Source: Chitinophagales bacterium
GTDB taxonomy: Bacteria > Bacteroidota > Bacteroidia > Chitinophagales > Saprospiraceae
Length of the DNA stretch: 64,000 nt
NCBI GenBank assembly: GCA_013297745.1
Contig: JAAFIM010000006.1
Coordinates: 27,929-91,928, forward strand
Direction: 5' to 3'
Part shown: piece after piece, positions 16,804 through 26,403 of the stretch
How positions within the stretch are numbered: position 1 is the first letter of the stretch
Layout: each line of letters opens with the position of its first letter
Position numbers and translations under genes: made by a program
The notes under the pieces: model-generated
What the model saw: the letters and a program-made list of their open reading frames with translations, nothing else
What the model was told of the DNA's origin: nothing
Databases searched by the model: none

Positions 16804-18114
16804 TTATTTGGGTCTAGAATTATATCTTTGCACGGCTACCAACTGGTCATAACGCCCGCCGTAGGGTTTATAATAAATCAAAAATAAATAATCGTTTTCG
16901 GTTTCAAAACTGCTGCCTTCAGTGCGGGTAAAATCGTGTGGCATATCAGGCTGACCTTTGGGAACATAAACATAATGAAAATCATAATAGCCCGTTTTCA
17001 TCAAAAACTCACCTTCATAACTCTCCGTTTCTGTATTAAAAGTCATTTTATGCCTTTCGTATAATTGCCAATCAGAAAATCCGCCCATTACATAGACATC
17101 TTTATTGGGGATTTCTGCCATATTAAGGGTGAATTTAACCCGTGCATATTCGCCTTGTAGTTTGACATTGGGAAAATCAAAGGATTGTAAAATATATCTG
17201 CCATTCAAATCGGGTACAAAAGAATAAACTGCATCTTGGCGGCTAAAATGTTCAAATAATTCTACCATAAATACTTGATTTTCAGCATCAAAACCTATAT
17301 TGTTGATTTGGTTGGAACGGGCTCTCAATGTGCGTAAATCCAAAGGGCGAAACTCACGCATAGCAGGAAATATAATTTTTCCCTGCAAATCATACGCTTG
17401 TTCGTCGCGTCGTATGGCTGTGGGGTCAAAATTTTGAATTGCTTTGTCCCAACGCCCATTTTGTAATACGGTGATTTTTATATCTTGCAAGGGATTGGGG
17501 ACAGAAATTCCCGCGTATTGCAACGTAAAACGTAGTTCTTGGTGGGTCAATGCAAAAGGAGGGGTAGCAGAGCGGCGGCTTTCGGGTACGACTTTCATTT
17601 TGGGTTCATAAACCATAAAACGTCGGGTCAAAACCAGCTCGTTTTCATCATTATTGAGATAGACTTTGAGCAGATAATTCCCTGATTTTTTTAATTTAAT
17701 ATCTGAATTGGGAAAACGCAACTCGTAATGTACATATTCTACCGTGCGGGTATTGAAAGAATTTTCGCCGCTATAAATCCGATTTTCTTGAAAACCCTCA
17801 ATATAATCAATAACGGTAATATCTGTAGATGGATTCCATTGGGCATCGCAGTGGATTATTTTATAAAAATAATTTTTATTATAAGCCTCCAAATCATCAA
17901 ATTCCAAAACCATTTGTATAGGACTGCCCAACTGCAAAATGGGATAATCTACCTCAGAATCATCAGGATATAAGCGCACACTTCGTACGTTGTCTGTATA
18001 GTTGTAATCGTCATTGCGAGGCGCAGGGCGAACATATTCGTCTTTTTGCGCTGCAGCAATTTGTGCAGCTAACAATAAGGATAGCGAAAAGGCAATTTTC
18101 AAAATTGTATTCAT
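16804..18114 (-). CDS. Type IX secretion system plug protein (DUF5103)
   Basis: A 436-aa protein with a signal peptide ending around residue 22 (LLAAQIAAAQ). The DUF5103 body follows with VRSVRLYPDDSEVDYPIL and NYFYKIIHCDAQWNPS, characteristic of the family named the type IX secretion system plug domain (PlugM), which occludes the Sov/SprA translocon on its periplasmic side. The C-terminal ~100 residues resemble a carbohydrate-binding-like/E-set fold (DVYVMGGFSDWQLYE). Full length. It implies that this organism has a T9SS. Transcribed alone, away from the permease gene. Confidence 0.88.
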   Translation of the reverse strand: MNTILKIAFSLSLLLAAQIAAAQKDEYVRPAPRNDDYNYTDNVRSVRLYPDDSEVDYPILQLGSPIQMVLEFDDLEAYNKNYFYKIIHCDAQWNPSTDITVIDYIEGFQENRIYSGENSFNTRTVEYVHYELRFPNSDIKLKKSGNYLLKVYLNNDENELVLTRRFMVYEPKMKVVPESRRSATPPFALTHQELRFTLQYAGISVPNPLQDIKITVLQNGRWDKAIQNFDPTAIRRDEQAYDLQGKIIFPAMREFRPLDLRTLRARSNQINNIGFDAENQVFMVELFEHFSRQDAVYSFVPDLNGRYILQSFDFPNVKLQGEYARVKFTLNMAEIPNKDVYVMGGFSDWQLYERHKMTFNTETESYEGEFLMKTGYYDFHYVYVPKGQPDMPHDFTRTEGSSFETENDYLFLIYYKPYGGRYDQLVAVQRYNSRPK

Positions 18115-18236
18115 TGGATAAGGATTTTTGACCTAAAAAACTAAAGCAATATAGCAAATTTTATGCTAAAACGAAAAAAAATATGCTATAGTTGTATAAA
18201 AATAAATAAAAACGGATAATTTAGCCTTTCAGGGTT

Positions 18237-19751
18237 TTATTTTGTCGGGTTGCTATCGTCCAAGTGGTCAGTTAATGCTTTTACTATTTTGAATTGGCTA
18301 AAAAATTCAGCAGCGATGACCCTAAATATCGTATAGAGTGGCAAAGCTACCACCATACCCATAATTCCACCCAATTTTGCACCCGCGATGATGACTATAA
18401 AAATTTCTAAAGGATGGGCTAAAATAGAAGAGGAAAAAATGATAGGTTGCAATAAAAACGAATCCAAAAAATGCATACTTACAAATGCTATAGTTACCCA
18501 TATCATCAAAGGTAGCATTTCTGCGTAAAAAGCTGCGTCCAAATGCGAACTCACCGCCAATAATAAGCCAAAAAGTAAACCAATAATAAGCCCCACGTAA
18601 GGAATAATGTTCATCACCGCCCCAAATACAGCTATCAAAATACTACTCTCAACCCCTACTACGCCCAAAAATACGGCTAAATAAGCGGCTAGTGAACCAA
18701 CTTGCAAAACAATGCCGCCAAAATAGCGCGTTAATAGTTTTTTTATCTGCGCCAAAGCGGTATCTACTCTTTCCAAATACTCGTCAGGCACCACCGATTT
18801 TATCCCTCTGGCAAATAATTCTTCGTCTTTTAGAAAAAAGAATGCTATAAAACTTACTGAAGATACCAACAACACAAAATTGCCAAAAAATCCCATCACA
18901 TAGCCCGCCCAATCGCTTAATATCTTGGAGGGGTTGAAATAAGAAAAGACCTTTTTCTTGATTTTATCAAAAGAAGAGTCGCTGTTTTTGACTATAGCTG
19001 CTGTATCTATAGCCTCAGTGGATAATTTTTCTGCATTCAAATCTTTATAGCCTCCTATAGAAACGTTTATAAATAGTCGTACATCAGCATCTTGGCTTTT
19101 TTTGGGACGATTGCGGTTGATGCTATCCAAATTTATATCTACAGTGGCAAAGTTGCCTTTTGTAGTGTCTGTGGGGTTTATAACAATAGCCAAAGTATCA
19201 GTGTAATTGCTCAATGTATCGGTGATATTGGCATTTTGGGTGCTATCGTTGTTGTTACTCAACAAAGTATCAAGGGTATTTTTGGTGCTGTCGTTATTGG
19301 GGATTGCTTTGACGGGAATATCTTTATTATTTTTCTTTTTTACCTCTTTGCCTTCTTTATTGCTATATTTGGACAAATTGCCTTCCATTAAATTGCGTTC
19401 TATCAACCAATCGCTAGCCAATGACAAAGGCTCTTCCAACCCTTGCATCAATTTGGCATAATCTACAGCGGCTAAATTTCGCCCTTGCTGAACCACCACA
19501 GGCATAAAGATAGCCAACACACCAGCAAATATCCCCCCAAATAAAGTGATTACCGCCACAGCCCGTATAGAGGAGGAGAGTTGGTATTTTCCTATTTTGA
19601 TTTTACCCAATAATTTCATAATAGGCGAACCCAATAGCGATACAATCCAAGCTAATACCACCCAAGTGATAACATCGCTAAAGTAGTAACCTATCAAACC
19701 CAGCAGCAGCAACGAAATGGCTGCGCCCAAATATCTTTTGTTTAGAGTCAT
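18237..19751 (-). CDS. AI-2E/PerM-family transporter with a low-complexity insertion
   Basis: Membrane permease of the AI-2E transporter (PerM/YdbI) family. It has paired N-terminal helices (AISLLLLGLIGYYF, WVVLAWIVSLLGSPI) and a C-terminal block of five or six helices including IPYVGLIIGLLFGLLLA, the conserved signature region. At 504 aa it is about 150 residues longer than most members. The excess is a polar Asn/Asp/Ser/Thr/Lys-rich stretch at about residues 125-245, between helix 3 and the helical core, where the family has its extramembrane domain. Substrate unknown. Confidence 0.85.
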   Translation of the reverse strand: MTLNKRYLGAAISLLLLGLIGYYFSDVITWVVLAWIVSLLGSPIMKLLGKIKIGKYQLSSSIRAVAVITLFGGIFAGVLAIFMPVVVQQGRNLAAVDYAKLMQGLEEPLSLASDWLIERNLMEGNLSKYSNKEGKEVKKKNNKDIPVKAIPNNDSTKNTLDTLLSNNNDSTQNANITDTLSNYTDTLAIVINPTDTTKGNFATVDINLDSINRNRPKKSQDADVRLFINVSIGGYKDLNAEKLSTEAIDTAAIVKNSDSSFDKIKKKVFSYFNPSKILSDWAGYVMGFFGNFVLLVSSVSFIAFFFLKDEELFARGIKSVVPDEYLERVDTALAQIKKLLTRYFGGIVLQVGSLAAYLAVFLGVVGVESSILIAVFGAVMNIIPYVGLIIGLLFGLLLAVSSHLDAAFYAEMLPLMIWVTIAFVSMHFLDSFLLQPIIFSSSILAHPLEIFIVIIAGAKLGGIMGMVVALPLYTIFRVIAAEFFSQFKIVKALTDHLDDSNPTK

Positions 19752-19796
19752 TGTTTTTAAAATGGTTAAAAATGAATGGATTAAAAAAAATTAGTA

Positions 19797-20918
19797 TTAT
19801 ATAGTTTTTAGCAAAATTTCCCAAAATTGACGGGCAGATTTATCCCAACAAAAATAATTTTTTTGCAGTTTGGTATTTTCTACACAGCGCGCGTATAATT
19901 CGGGCTGTTCGTGCAAAGATTGCATAGCTGTAGCAATTTGCTCCACGTTTTCGGCCGCTACTGCAAAGCCCGCTTTACCCAAAACTTCGGGCATAGATGA
20001 GTTGTTAGCCGTAATTACAGGCACTTCGCAGGCTATAGCTTCAGCTATAGGCACGCCAAACCCCTCCAACAGGGAAACATAACACAGAGCAAACGCCGCC
20101 CCCAGCAATTTGGGTAAAATATCGCTGTCTTGATAGCCCAAAAATATAATATCCTCTTTGTATTTTAGCCCTTCCAAAACCGTTTTTAGCTGCCCATTAT
20201 TCCAAGCCATACGCCCCACTATCAAAAACTGCATATCTGCGCCCGTTTTTTGCTTAAATTGCTCAAAAGCGAGTAGTTGATTAACCAAATTTTTGCGGGG
20301 ATGTATAGAGCCTATAAAAATAAAATAGGGTTTATTGTTGCTAAAACGCGCTTTTATTTGCTCTTTTTCTGCTAAATCCAAAGGTTGGTATAAACTATTC
20401 ACACCATTATAAACTACCTCCACTTTGTCCTTGTTTATACCCAACTTTTCGCCCAAATCGCGCTTGGAAAACTCACTCACGGTTATTATTTTATCCGCTT
20501 TCCGCAGATATTTGGGTACGAAAAATTGGTAGTATTTTTGTGTTAGCCAACTGGTGTGGTTGTAGTGGTGCAAATAAGCCAAATCGTGCATAACCAACAG
20601 CGTTTTTATTGGTGAGCGCAAGCAGTTGAAGCCGTCCATTGATATAAAAATATCACATTTTTCCCTTTTTAGAAAGCGGGCTACCGCCCATTCAAAAAAA
20701 ATCGGGTACAAAAAAGGATGGCGAGCTGGCGGAAATAATTTTATCCCTTTTACATTATCTCCATAGATAAATTTTGGGTCAAAATCTCTATCAAATAAGA
20801 ATAAAAATTCCACTTGGGGATTATCTCGCACCCAACGGGATAGTATCTCGTGGCAAAAACGCCCTATCCCTTCCATATATTGGGGCAAGAGCAGGCGGGT
20901 ATTGACTGCTATACGCAT
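19797..20918 (-). CDS. Glycosyltransferase family 4 (GT-B)
   Basis: A 373-aa GT4-type glycosyltransferase with an N-terminal acceptor domain (MRIAVNTRLLLPQYMEGIGR) and a C-terminal nucleotide-sugar domain with GSIHPRKN and SLLEGFGVPIAEAIA (the E-x7-E motif of GT4). It is probably cytosolic or peripheral and builds a surface polysaccharide or lipid-linked glycan. The next minus-strand gene starts 46 bp away, so they may not be co-transcribed. A weak promoter box lies 22 bp upstream. Confidence 0.88.
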   Translation of the reverse strand: MRIAVNTRLLLPQYMEGIGRFCHEILSRWVRDNPQVEFLFLFDRDFDPKFIYGDNVKGIKLFPPARHPFLYPIFFEWAVARFLKREKCDIFISMDGFNCLRSPIKTLLVMHDLAYLHHYNHTSWLTQKYYQFFVPKYLRKADKIITVSEFSKRDLGEKLGINKDKVEVVYNGVNSLYQPLDLAEKEQIKARFSNNKPYFIFIGSIHPRKNLVNQLLAFEQFKQKTGADMQFLIVGRMAWNNGQLKTVLEGLKYKEDIIFLGYQDSDILPKLLGAAFALCYVSLLEGFGVPIAEAIACEVPVITANNSSMPEVLGKAGFAVAAENVEQIATAMQSLHEQPELYARCVENTKLQKNYFCWDKSARQFWEILLKTI

Positions 20919-20939
20919 ACTTTTTTATAAAATTTGGCG

Positions 20940-20947
20940 CAAAATTA
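20940..20947 (-). promoter_or_regulatory. Possible -7 box for the glycosyltransferase gene
   Basis: CAAAATTA on the plus strand reads TAATTTTG on the minus strand, matching TAnnTTTG. No good -33 element is seen at 19 bp. Confidence 0.35.
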
Positions 20948-21002
20948 GAACAAAAAATGTAAAAAAACGTATAAACTATTCTAACAACTCAACTTTTTAA
21001 CG

Positions 21003-21611
21003 ATGAATATATCCTCCAAACTACTTTCCAACGCTGTTGATGCGTTTTCTTCGCTACCAGGCATAGGCAAAAAAAGTGCATTAAGGTTAGCTTTGCATAT
21101 TTTGCAACAAGATAAAGAACGAGTTAATGATTTTTGTAAAGCTGTACAAACGATGCGGGCTGACCTTCGTTATTGCAAAGTTTGCCACAATTTGTCGGAT
21201 GCGGATATTTGTAGTATTTGTACCAGCCCCAGCCGCCAAAAGAATGTAATCTGCGTGGTGGAATCTATCCGCGAGGCGATGGCTATAGAGAATACCCAAC
21301 AATTCAACGGTGTTTATCACGTCTTGGGTGGGCTAATTTCGCCTATGGAGGGCATAAGTCCGAATATGTTGGAGATAGAAAGTTTGGTGGAACGGGTCAA
21401 AAATCAACCCAATTGCGAGTTAATTATGGCTTTAAGCCCAACTATAGAGGGCGAAACTACAATTTTCTACCTGAACAAACAATTGGAAGGGCTTGGCGCG
21501 AACATTAGCACTATAGCGCGTGGGGTGTCTTTTGGGGGCGAGTTGGAATATGCCGACGAACTCACTTTGGGGCGTAGTATAGTGGCGCGGATTCCTTATA
21601 AAAACAGTTAG
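21003..21611 (+). CDS. recR: Recombination mediator RecR
   Basis: A 202-aa RecR. It has an N-terminal helix-hairpin-helix (FSSLPGIGKKSALRLALHIL), a C4 zinc finger (CKVCHNLSDADICSIC, about residues 58-73), and a Toprim domain (VICVVESIREAMAIENT, then YHVLGG). RecR acts with RecF/RecO to load RecA at gaps. Length and all domains are normal. Confidence 0.97.
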   Translation: MNISSKLLSNAVDAFSSLPGIGKKSALRLALHILQQDKERVNDFCKAVQTMRADLRYCKVCHNLSDADICSICTSPSRQKNVICVVESIREAMAIENTQQFNGVYHVLGGLISPMEGISPNMLEIESLVERVKNQPNCELIMALSPTIEGETTIFYLNKQLEGLGANISTIARGVSFGGELEYADELTLGRSIVARIPYKNS

Positions 21612-21652
21612 GAAAAAAATTCTAAAAAAACCTTCTTTTAACAAAAAAAGCG

Positions 21653-21660
21653 TACCTTTG
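21653..21660 (+). promoter_or_regulatory. Promoter -7 box for the HEPN gene
   Basis: TACCTTTG matches TAnnTTTG exactly, 15 bp upstream of the HEPN gene ATG. The -33 region is T-rich without a clear TTTG. Confidence 0.5.
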
Positions 21661-21675
21661 CAAAAATAATAAAAT

Positions 21676-22167
21676 ATGGCAGGAACTACAAACCCCTCAC
21701 AGCAGCAATTTAAAGAGTTAGCAGAATTAAGGCTTGAAGAAGCGAAAATTTTATATGAGCAGGGATTTTATGATGGTGCCACATATATTTGCGGTTACTC
21801 TATAGAGTTTGCTCTAAAAGCTGTTATATGCAAATTGTTAGATTTAGATACGTATCTTGCATACAGTGATTTTAAAGTTCACGATATTAAAAAACTGGTC
21901 GTGCTTGCTGGTATTGAAAAAAAATGGATTATAGCAAAAGCTGATACAGTTTTTGGGAGCTACATTGATCTCGTGTTGGATTGGTCTGAAAGTACACGAT
22001 ACAGACCAAAAAATACTGCAACAAAAAATAATACCATTAAATTATTGAATGCGATTGCTAATCCCACGCAAACCGTACCAAATAGCTATTTTATCACACC
22101 ACTTGCTCCTGAGACTAATCCTCCAAGTATTGGGGTACTGACTTGGATTCAACAAAATCATTGGTAA
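21676..22167 (+). CDS. HEPN-domain protein
   Basis: A 163-aa helical protein whose first half (RLEEAKILYEQGFYDGATYI, then GYSIEFALKAVICKLL) matches the HEPN fold: an A-L-E-A helix followed by a G-Y-x-E-x-A-L-K-A helix. The catalytic R-x4-6-H motif of RNase-type HEPN proteins is not obvious: there is RYRPKNT but no partner His at the right distance. It may therefore be a non-catalytic, small-molecule-binding or antitoxin-like HEPN. It is followed after 6 bp by an unknown gene, so the two form a unit. HEPN proteins usually pair with MNT nucleotidyltransferases; the neighbour shows no MNT motif. Confidence 0.75.
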   Translation: MAGTTNPSQQQFKELAELRLEEAKILYEQGFYDGATYICGYSIEFALKAVICKLLDLDTYLAYSDFKVHDIKKLVVLAGIEKKWIIAKADTVFGSYIDLVLDWSESTRYRPKNTATKNNTIKLLNAIANPTQTVPNSYFITPLAPETNPPSIGVLTWIQQNHW

Positions 22168-22173
22168 AAAATT

Positions 22174-22830
22174 ATGATGACACAACGAATAGCCTTCCAC
22201 ATAATTAAGGCTTTGGAAATAATTAGTTTGAGTCACAGTGTAGACAATGCATTGGACTATGATGTGGTATGTGCTATACACAACCCATTTGATACAAAAT
22301 TAATTATTGCAGCAGATTGGCTTTTTGATCAAGATCACTTGGAAGTGATGATGCTGATAAAAAAATTGTTTAAAGTATCAAAATCGGATGAATTTAAAAA
22401 TTCTATTTGGGCGCAAGCGCGAATTTCTATAAGTAAAAAATCTATAAATGATAGTAACGTAGATTATTTAGCTAAGCTATCAAGCAGCGAAACTTCGCAA
22501 GGTAGTTTTGACAAAAGTTATTTTGTCTCTTTGCGAAGTCCAATTTCTGCAACCCCTTACGAAGGAGTATTTCTATCAGGGACGACTAACATAACATCAA
22601 TAGAGTCTGGATTTTTGTTGAAATCTAAACTTTTACCTAGCCTTTGCTTCAATAAAAGTCAAAGAATCCAAATTGGAAATGATCGTTACGAGGAACTTAC
22701 CCCACGAAAGTTTAATAAAGAAAATCACACAATTACATTTAGTAATGAAAAAGAGAACCCCATTGAATACCATATTTTACAAGTATTTGGTGTGGACACC
22801 AAAGTGTCATCCGATTATATCGGGTTGTAG
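22174..22830 (+). CDS. Unknown protein paired with HEPN
   Basis: A 218-aa protein with no family I recognise. It starts MMTQRIAFHIIKALEIISL and has mixed alpha/beta character, without signal peptide or membrane segment. There is no GSxxRGxxxxxSDxD motif, so it is not an obvious MNT nucleotidyltransferase. Only 6 bp separate it from the HEPN gene, and the pair sits between recR and rbfA behind its own promoter. Composition is more A/T-rich than recR (many ATA and AAA codons), compatible with acquisition. Confidence 0.6.
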   Translation: MMTQRIAFHIIKALEIISLSHSVDNALDYDVVCAIHNPFDTKLIIAADWLFDQDHLEVMMLIKKLFKVSKSDEFKNSIWAQARISISKKSINDSNVDYLAKLSSSETSQGSFDKSYFVSLRSPISATPYEGVFLSGTTNITSIESGFLLKSKLLPSLCFNKSQRIQIGNDRYEELTPRKFNKENHTITFSNEKENPIEYHILQVFGVDTKVSSDYIGL

Positions 22831-22900
22831 CCATAACACATATTTTAAAGCAAACTTTTTCCCAGAGTTTGCTTTTTTTATTGAGCATTTTTTCAAAAAT

Positions 22901-22931
22901 TTTGTTGATTGGGATAAAATGACTACCTTTG
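22901..22931 (+). promoter_or_regulatory. Consensus promoter for rbfA
   Basis: TTTG (22901-22904), 19 bp, TACCTTTG (22924-22931): an exact match to the Bacteroidota consensus, 42 bp before the rbfA ATG. Confidence 0.85.
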
Positions 22932-22973
22932 CGCAAAATACCTAAAAATACTTTTTTAATTTAGAAATTTATA

Positions 22974-23396
22974 ATGGAACAACAAACCAAAAAACAGCAG
23001 CAAGTGGCTGGGCTGATACAAAAAGAATTAAGCACAATTTTACTACAAGAAGGCACTTATATTTACGGCGATGCTTTGGTAACGATTACCCGCGTGCGTA
23101 TGTCGTCAGATATGGGTATTGCTTATGTTTATGCGAGCGTTTATAATAGCCTTTATAAGCAAGAGGTGATAAAAATGATGTGGGAAAATTTATCCCGCTT
23201 GCGGGGCGAATTGGGCAAAGCTATATCTAGCCAAGTGCGTAGAATACCAATGCTGAAGTTTTTTATCGACGATACTTTGGATGTAGCCGAACATTTGGAT
23301 AATTTGTTCGCTAACCTGAACAAAAGCAACTCCAATCGCTCTATGCGTGAGGTAAAAGATGCACAAGTTCAACCCGAAACTAACCCCAACGAATGA
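22974..23396 (+). CDS. rbfA: 30S ribosome-binding factor RbfA
   Basis: A 140-aa cold-adaptation/ribosome-maturation factor with a KH-like fold. It shows KQQQVAGLIQKELSTILL, then VTITRVRMSSDMGIAYVYAS and VRRIPMLKFFIDDTLDVAEH, the standard RbfA pattern. A polar ~25-residue tail follows. It overlaps the downstream permease gene by 4 bp (ATGA), so they are translationally coupled. Confidence 0.95.
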   Translation: MEQQTKKQQQVAGLIQKELSTILLQEGTYIYGDALVTITRVRMSSDMGIAYVYASVYNSLYKQEVIKMMWENLSRLRGELGKAISSQVRRIPMLKFFIDDTLDVAEHLDNLFANLNKSNSNRSMREVKDAQVQPETNPNE

Positions 23397-24634
23397 ATTT
23401 AGCGGTTTTATTCGCGTGGCGTTATATTTTCTCCAAAAAATCCACCAACGCCATCAACATTATCGCTATGGTTTCTGTGGCTGGGATAGCTTTGGGTAGT
23501 ATGGCTTTGCTGATAATTATGTCCGTATTCAATGGTTTTGAGGACGTGTTGCGCGATTTGATAAGCAAGTTCAAACCCGATATACAAATCACTATAGCAG
23601 AGGGCAAAACTTTTTCTATAGATAGCAGCCGTTATCAACGCTTGCAGCAATTGCCACAAGTGGTTGGTATTTCTCGCACATTGGAAGAAGTCGCCTTGTT
23701 TTCTTATGATGGGGTGCAGATATTAGCTAGGCTCAAAGGTGTTGATGAAAAATTTACTCAAGTGGTGGATTTTGATACGCTTATCACCAACGGCGAGTAC
23801 AAAACTTACGATGCTGAAAAAGAAGCTAACTTTGCTGTAGTGGGGGTTACTTTAGAAACCACTTTGGGGGTTAGCCCTTTCCGCGCTGACAATCGCCCTT
23901 TGATTACTTATATGCCCAAGCGCGAAGGCAAAAATTTGTCGGGAACAAAACCTTTTCGCCAGCGAAATTTATATCCAGCCGCTATTTATACGGTCAAACA
24001 AGCTGATTATGATAATTTTGTCATCACCAATTTAGCCTTTGTGCAGGAATTATTGGCTTATGAAAACGATGAGATTAGTGCTGTAGAGATAAAAGCAAAA
24101 TCAGCAGAAGATTTAGCCCAACTCAAGCGCGAAATTCAAACCATAATGGGGAATGATTTTTTGGTTAAAGACCGTTACGAACAAGATGAGGCTTTTTTTA
24201 AAGTTACCAATTTGGAAAAATGGGTGGGTTTTATCATATTCAGTTTTACCCTTTTGTTGGTTGCTTTCAATATGGTCGGCGCGCTTTGGATGTTGGTTTT
24301 AGAAAAAAAGAAAGATATTACCATACTCAAAGCTTTAGGAGCGGACAACCGCTTATTGCGGAATATATTTTTATTGGAAGGGGCTTTGTTATCCACTTTA
24401 GGCGTTTTTATCGGGGCAACTTTGGCGGTAGCGATTTGTATTTTGCAACAACAATTCAACCTCGTGCGCTTGGACAATGGTAGCGGAGCGTTTATCATCG
24501 ATGCTTATCCCGTTTCTATGCGAATAAGCGATTTTGTGGTGGTGATTTTCACCGTGCTAATTATCGGAACTTTGGCGGCTTGGTTGCCTGCTATGCGCGC
24601 CACCCGTATAGAAACGGGTATCAACAACGATTAG
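23393..24634 (+). CDS. FtsX/LolC-E-type ABC transporter permease
   Basis: A 413-aa permease with one N-terminal helix (VAGIALGSMALLIIMSVFNGF), a periplasmic domain of about 200 residues, then three C-terminal helices (IIFSFTLLLVAFNMVGALWM, LSTLGVFIGATLAVAICIL and a last helix before TRIETGIND-like ending). This is the LolC/LolE layout; the family extracts outer-membrane lipoproteins. The cognate ATPase gene (LolD) is not adjacent. It overlaps rbfA by 4 bp. The exact substrate is inferred. Confidence 0.87.
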   Translation: MNLAVLFAWRYIFSKKSTNAINIIAMVSVAGIALGSMALLIIMSVFNGFEDVLRDLISKFKPDIQITIAEGKTFSIDSSRYQRLQQLPQVVGISRTLEEVALFSYDGVQILARLKGVDEKFTQVVDFDTLITNGEYKTYDAEKEANFAVVGVTLETTLGVSPFRADNRPLITYMPKREGKNLSGTKPFRQRNLYPAAIYTVKQADYDNFVITNLAFVQELLAYENDEISAVEIKAKSAEDLAQLKREIQTIMGNDFLVKDRYEQDEAFFKVTNLEKWVGFIIFSFTLLLVAFNMVGALWMLVLEKKKDITILKALGADNRLLRNIFLLEGALLSTLGVFIGATLAVAICILQQQFNLVRLDNGSGAFIIDAYPVSMRISDFVVVIFTVLIIGTLAAWLPAMRATRIETGINND

Positions 24635-24665
24635 TGCATTTTTTATTTATAATAGTAACAGCAAA

Positions 24666-25016
24666 ATGGAAGATTGGCAGATAGATTTTGAATGGTTGCA
24701 CGTGCGCAATTATGTCAAAGATAGCCTACAAATGGATAAATTACCCGATTTGCAGACGGTTTTATTCCTAATCGGTATTCAAGAATTGGCTTTGCTCAAA
24801 GACGATTATACCAAAGAGGAAAAGCGCGATTTGATGCACGTAGCGGTTTGTGAGTTGCTAATGGAGGACGGTTATTATGAATTGGAGGGCTTAGACCAAG
24901 ACGGCTGGCCGCATTACAAACTCCTCAACCCGTTGCCGCATACAGACCTAAAAGCGCAAGAACAGTTTCTAAAAACTAAGGTGATTTATTATTTTAAACA
25001 GCGAGAACTGATTTGA
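24666..25016 (+). CDS. Conserved-looking hypothetical protein
   Basis: A 116-aa acidic cytosolic protein (MEDWQIDFEWLHVRNYVKDS, then LQTVLFLIGIQELALLKDDY). It looks like a small alpha-helical domain with a Tyr/Trp-rich C-terminal part. Family not recognised. It lies 31 bp after the LolC/E-like permease and just before the acyl-CoA dehydrogenase. Confidence 0.7.
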   Translation: MEDWQIDFEWLHVRNYVKDSLQMDKLPDLQTVLFLIGIQELALLKDDYTKEEKRDLMHVAVCELLMEDGYYELEGLDQDGWPHYKLLNPLPHTDLKAQEQFLKTKVIYYFKQRELI

Positions 25017-25057
25017 TTCGTAAAAATATTAAAACTACAATAAAACAACTTTATACT

Positions 25058-26212
25058 ATGCACAACGCAACTTTAGATGTAGAAGCTGCCGAATCTTTGC
25101 AACTGATTAAAACCAGCGCAGCTGACTTTGCTGAAAAAAATATACGCCCTTATCTAATGGATTGGGATGAAACCCAAACTTTCCCCCGCGAACTTTTCCG
25201 CGCTATGGGCGAACAGGGTTTTATGGGCATTTTAGTACCTACCGAATACGGCGGTTCGGGCTTGGGTTATCAAGAATATATCACCGTGATAGACGAAATC
25301 GCACAAGTTTGCGGTTCTGTGGGTTTGTCTTTGGCAGCGCACAACTCGTTGGGTACTAACCATATATTGATGTTTGGCACTGAAGAACAAAAGCGCAAAT
25401 ATCTTCCCAAATTGGCTTCAGGCGAACATTTGGCTTTTTGGGGCTTGACCGAAGCCAACACAGGTTCTGACGCTATGCGTATGCAATGTACGGCGGTAAA
25501 AGATGGCGATTATTACGTTATCAACGGGACTAAAAACTGGATTACACACGGTCGCTCTGGCGATGTGGGGGTGGTTTTGGTTCGCACGGGCGAGTTGTTG
25601 GACTCTCACGGCATTTCAGCTTTCATCATCGAGCGCGGTTTTGAGGGTTTTGCTGGGGGCAAAAAAGAGAACAAATTGGGTATGCGCGCTTCCGAAACTG
25701 CCGAGTTGATTTTTGACAACTGCCGCGTGCATAAGTCTCAACTATTGGGCAAAGAGGGCGAGGGTTTTATCCAAGCGATGAAAATTTTGGACGGTGGGCG
25801 CATTTCTATAGCTGCGCTTTCTTTGGGTATAGCTCACGGCGCGTACAAAGCTGCGTTGAAATATGCTCAAGAACGCCAACAATTCGGACAATCTATTTCT
25901 AAATTTCAAGCAATTAGCTTCAAGTTGGCTGATATGGCTACCAAAATTGAGGCTTCCGAGCTATTGACCCGCCAATCTGGTGCGTTGAAAGATGCTGGGC
26001 AAAAAGTTACCAAAATATCGGCTATGGCCAAATACTTCGCTTCTGAAACTTGCGTGGAAGTAGCTACCGATGGCATCCAAATTTTTGGCGGTTATGGTTA
26101 TACCAAAGATTTTCCCGCAGAGAAATTTTTTAGAGATTCCAAATTGTGCACTATAGGCGAGGGAACTTCCGAAATTCAAAAATTGGTTATTGCGCGCGAA
26201 TTGCTGAAATAG
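25058..26212 (+). CDS. Acyl-CoA dehydrogenase
   Basis: A 384-aa flavoenzyme oxidising acyl-CoA to enoyl-CoA. I choose ATG 25058 ([20 protein letters not shown]); an upstream TTG at 25013 overlaps the previous stop and is less likely. It has the ACAD pattern: N-terminal helical domain, FAD-binding beta domain ([20 protein letters not shown]), and a C-terminal helical domain ([20 protein letters not shown]). The catalytic Glu lies in GEGTSEIQ near the end. Short-chain/butyryl-CoA dehydrogenase type is likely; chain length cannot be read off. Confidence 0.93.
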   Translation: MHNATLDVEAAESLQLIKTSAADFAEKNIRPYLMDWDETQTFPRELFRAMGEQGFMGILVPTEYGGSGLGYQEYITVIDEIAQVCGSVGLSLAAHNSLGTNHILMFGTEEQKRKYLPKLASGEHLAFWGLTEANTGSDAMRMQCTAVKDGDYYVINGTKNWITHGRSGDVGVVLVRTGELLDSHGISAFIIERGFEGFAGGKKENKLGMRASETAELIFDNCRVHKSQLLGKEGEGFIQAMKILDGGRISIAALSLGIAHGAYKAALKYAQERQQFGQSISKFQAISFKLADMATKIEASELLTRQSGALKDAGQKVTKISAMAKYFASETCVEVATDGIQIFGGYGYTKDFPAEKFFRDSKLCTIGEGTSEIQKLVIARELLK

Positions 26213-26306
26213 TATTATTTGTATAATTGCTAAATCGTTTATAATTAAGCTGTTGTGGTTCGCTGCGACAGCTTTTTTTATTACGAAAGATAATCTTTTT
26301 TTGATT

Positions 26307-26396
26307 ATGGCTAAAACTTCCCAACAGCGTTTTGATACAGAAAATTTAGACGAACATTTATTAGCCAATAAAGAAAAAATTCATAAAGAAAAATAA
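26307..26396 (+). CDS. Possible small ORF, 29 aa
   Basis: ATG 26307 to TAA 26394-26396 encodes MAKTSQQRFDTENLDEHLLA and nine more polar residues. It ends 7 bp before the next gene. Nothing resembling a family is seen; it could be a remnant of the 5' part of a longer gene or a chance frame. Confidence 0.25.
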   Translation: MAKTSQQRFDTENLDEHLLANKEKIHKEK

Positions 26397-26403
26397 AAAA
26401 ATT

